Origin: an uncultured Lachnospiraceae bacterium
Lineage (GTDB): Bacteria; Bacillota; Clostridia; Lachnospirales; Lachnospiraceae
Assembly (NCBI GenBank): GCA_902782995.1
Contig: CACZPJ010000085.1
Span: forward strand, 1-35,919
Reading direction: 5' to 3'
DNA length: 35,919 nt
The translations under genes were made by a program, and so were the position numbers. A model generated the notes under the pieces. It was not told where the DNA came from. It saw nothing but the letters and a program-made list of their open reading frames with translations, and ran no database searches. This document shows, piece by piece, positions 35,661 to 35,919 of this stretch (its first letter is position 1; every line of letters begins with the position of its first letter).

Positions 35661-35919
35661 TACAAAAAGTCGTACAGATCCGCACCGGTGATCAGCGCAA
35701 CCGCACCGATATAATCCTCACGATCCGAAAGTCTGGTATAGATCAGACGCTTGCTGTCATAGGCTTCATCATAATAGGACGCCGCACGGATCAGACTGTT
35801 AAATGTCCGCTCATTCTTAAACCATCTGCCGGATAATACGATACTCTCCGGTGCTAAAAGTGTCGTGGCATTGATCAGCGTTCTTGCAAACACATCTAAA
35901 ATATCCCCCAGATATAACC
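35657..35919 (-). CDS. Partial ROK-family protein (C-terminal end)
   Basis: The frame is open to the window edge, so only the last 87 or so residues are visible. The segment LYLGDILDVFARTLINATTLLAPESIVLSG resembles the conserved C-terminal region of ROK proteins (sugar kinases and NagC/XylR-type repressors), where a helix is followed by a PExIVLGG strand. The remainder (RLSDREDYIGAVALITGADLYDFL) ends like ROK proteins with a GAA/GAALI-type helix. I cannot tell kinase from repressor because the N-terminus is outside the window. Confidence 0.55.
   Translation of the reverse strand, partial: LYLGDILDVFARTLINATTLLAPESIVLSGRWFKNERTFNSLIRAASYYDEAYDSKRLIYTRLSDREDYIGAVALITGADLYDFLY

Overview
The window is chromosomal DNA of a low-to-moderate GC anaerobic Firmicute. 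I think it is a member of the Lachnospiraceae (Roseburia/Agathobacter-like). The evidence is the gene content: a NusG-domain-II/Gx-transporter pair, a ZapA-U32-FtsW-PbpA run, a short glutamate kinase without a PUA domain, a bacterial AP2 protein, and strong AGGAGG-type ribosome binding sites. This is inference from content, not a database match. I see no rRNA, tRNA, CRISPR array, insertion sequence or prophage. Coding density is high and no gene-free stretch exceeds about 300 bases.

Left third (1-13.9 kb, all minus strand): one long colinear gene run read from right to left. In order of transcription: proB, a DUF896 gene, 5-formyl-THF cyclo-ligase, proA, miaB, a NusG-domain-II membrane protein, a Gx/HepS-like membrane protein, ruvA, ruvB, zapA, a U32 protein (RlhA-like), a SEDS polymerase (FtsW/RodA), its partner class B PBP, a NUDIX hydrolase with a short upstream ORF, and a small hypothetical gene. 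Proline synthesis, tRNA/rRNA modification, Holliday-junction processing and cell division are packed together with short gaps and overlaps.

Middle (13.9-25.2 kb): a lipoprotein ApbE (flavinyltransferase) gene diverges from proB and converges on a deoC-cdd-MATE operon. Citrate synthase follows, then an OmpR-type two-component pair, a small membrane protein, and a two-gene signalling module. That module is a single-domain CheY-like receiver plus a protein with four MshEN-type 24-residue repeats at an exact 29-residue period, fused to a CheX-like domain. I consider it the most interesting and least described system in the window. Threonine synthase follows.

Right third (25.3-35.9 kb): an AP2-degenerate HNH-AP2 protein, then a split branched-chain amino-acid regulon (leuCD, ilvC, ilvN) with LysR and GntR regulators. 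The three promoters share an AAACAGG motif just inside the -35 element. Between ilvC and ilvN lies a CydDC-like ABC exporter operon ending in a YgbA/nitrous-oxide-stimulated-promoter family gene. The CydD-like half is a pseudogene with a nonsense codon, a 1-nt frameshift and an internal deletion that appears to have used a 15-bp direct repeat. A partial ROK-family gene runs off the right edge.

Several intergenic regions hold unusual palindromic DNA: a 24-bp-armed nested hairpin after citrate synthase with a partial copy about 10 kb away, and a GC-rich cluster of four hairpins before the GntR gene.
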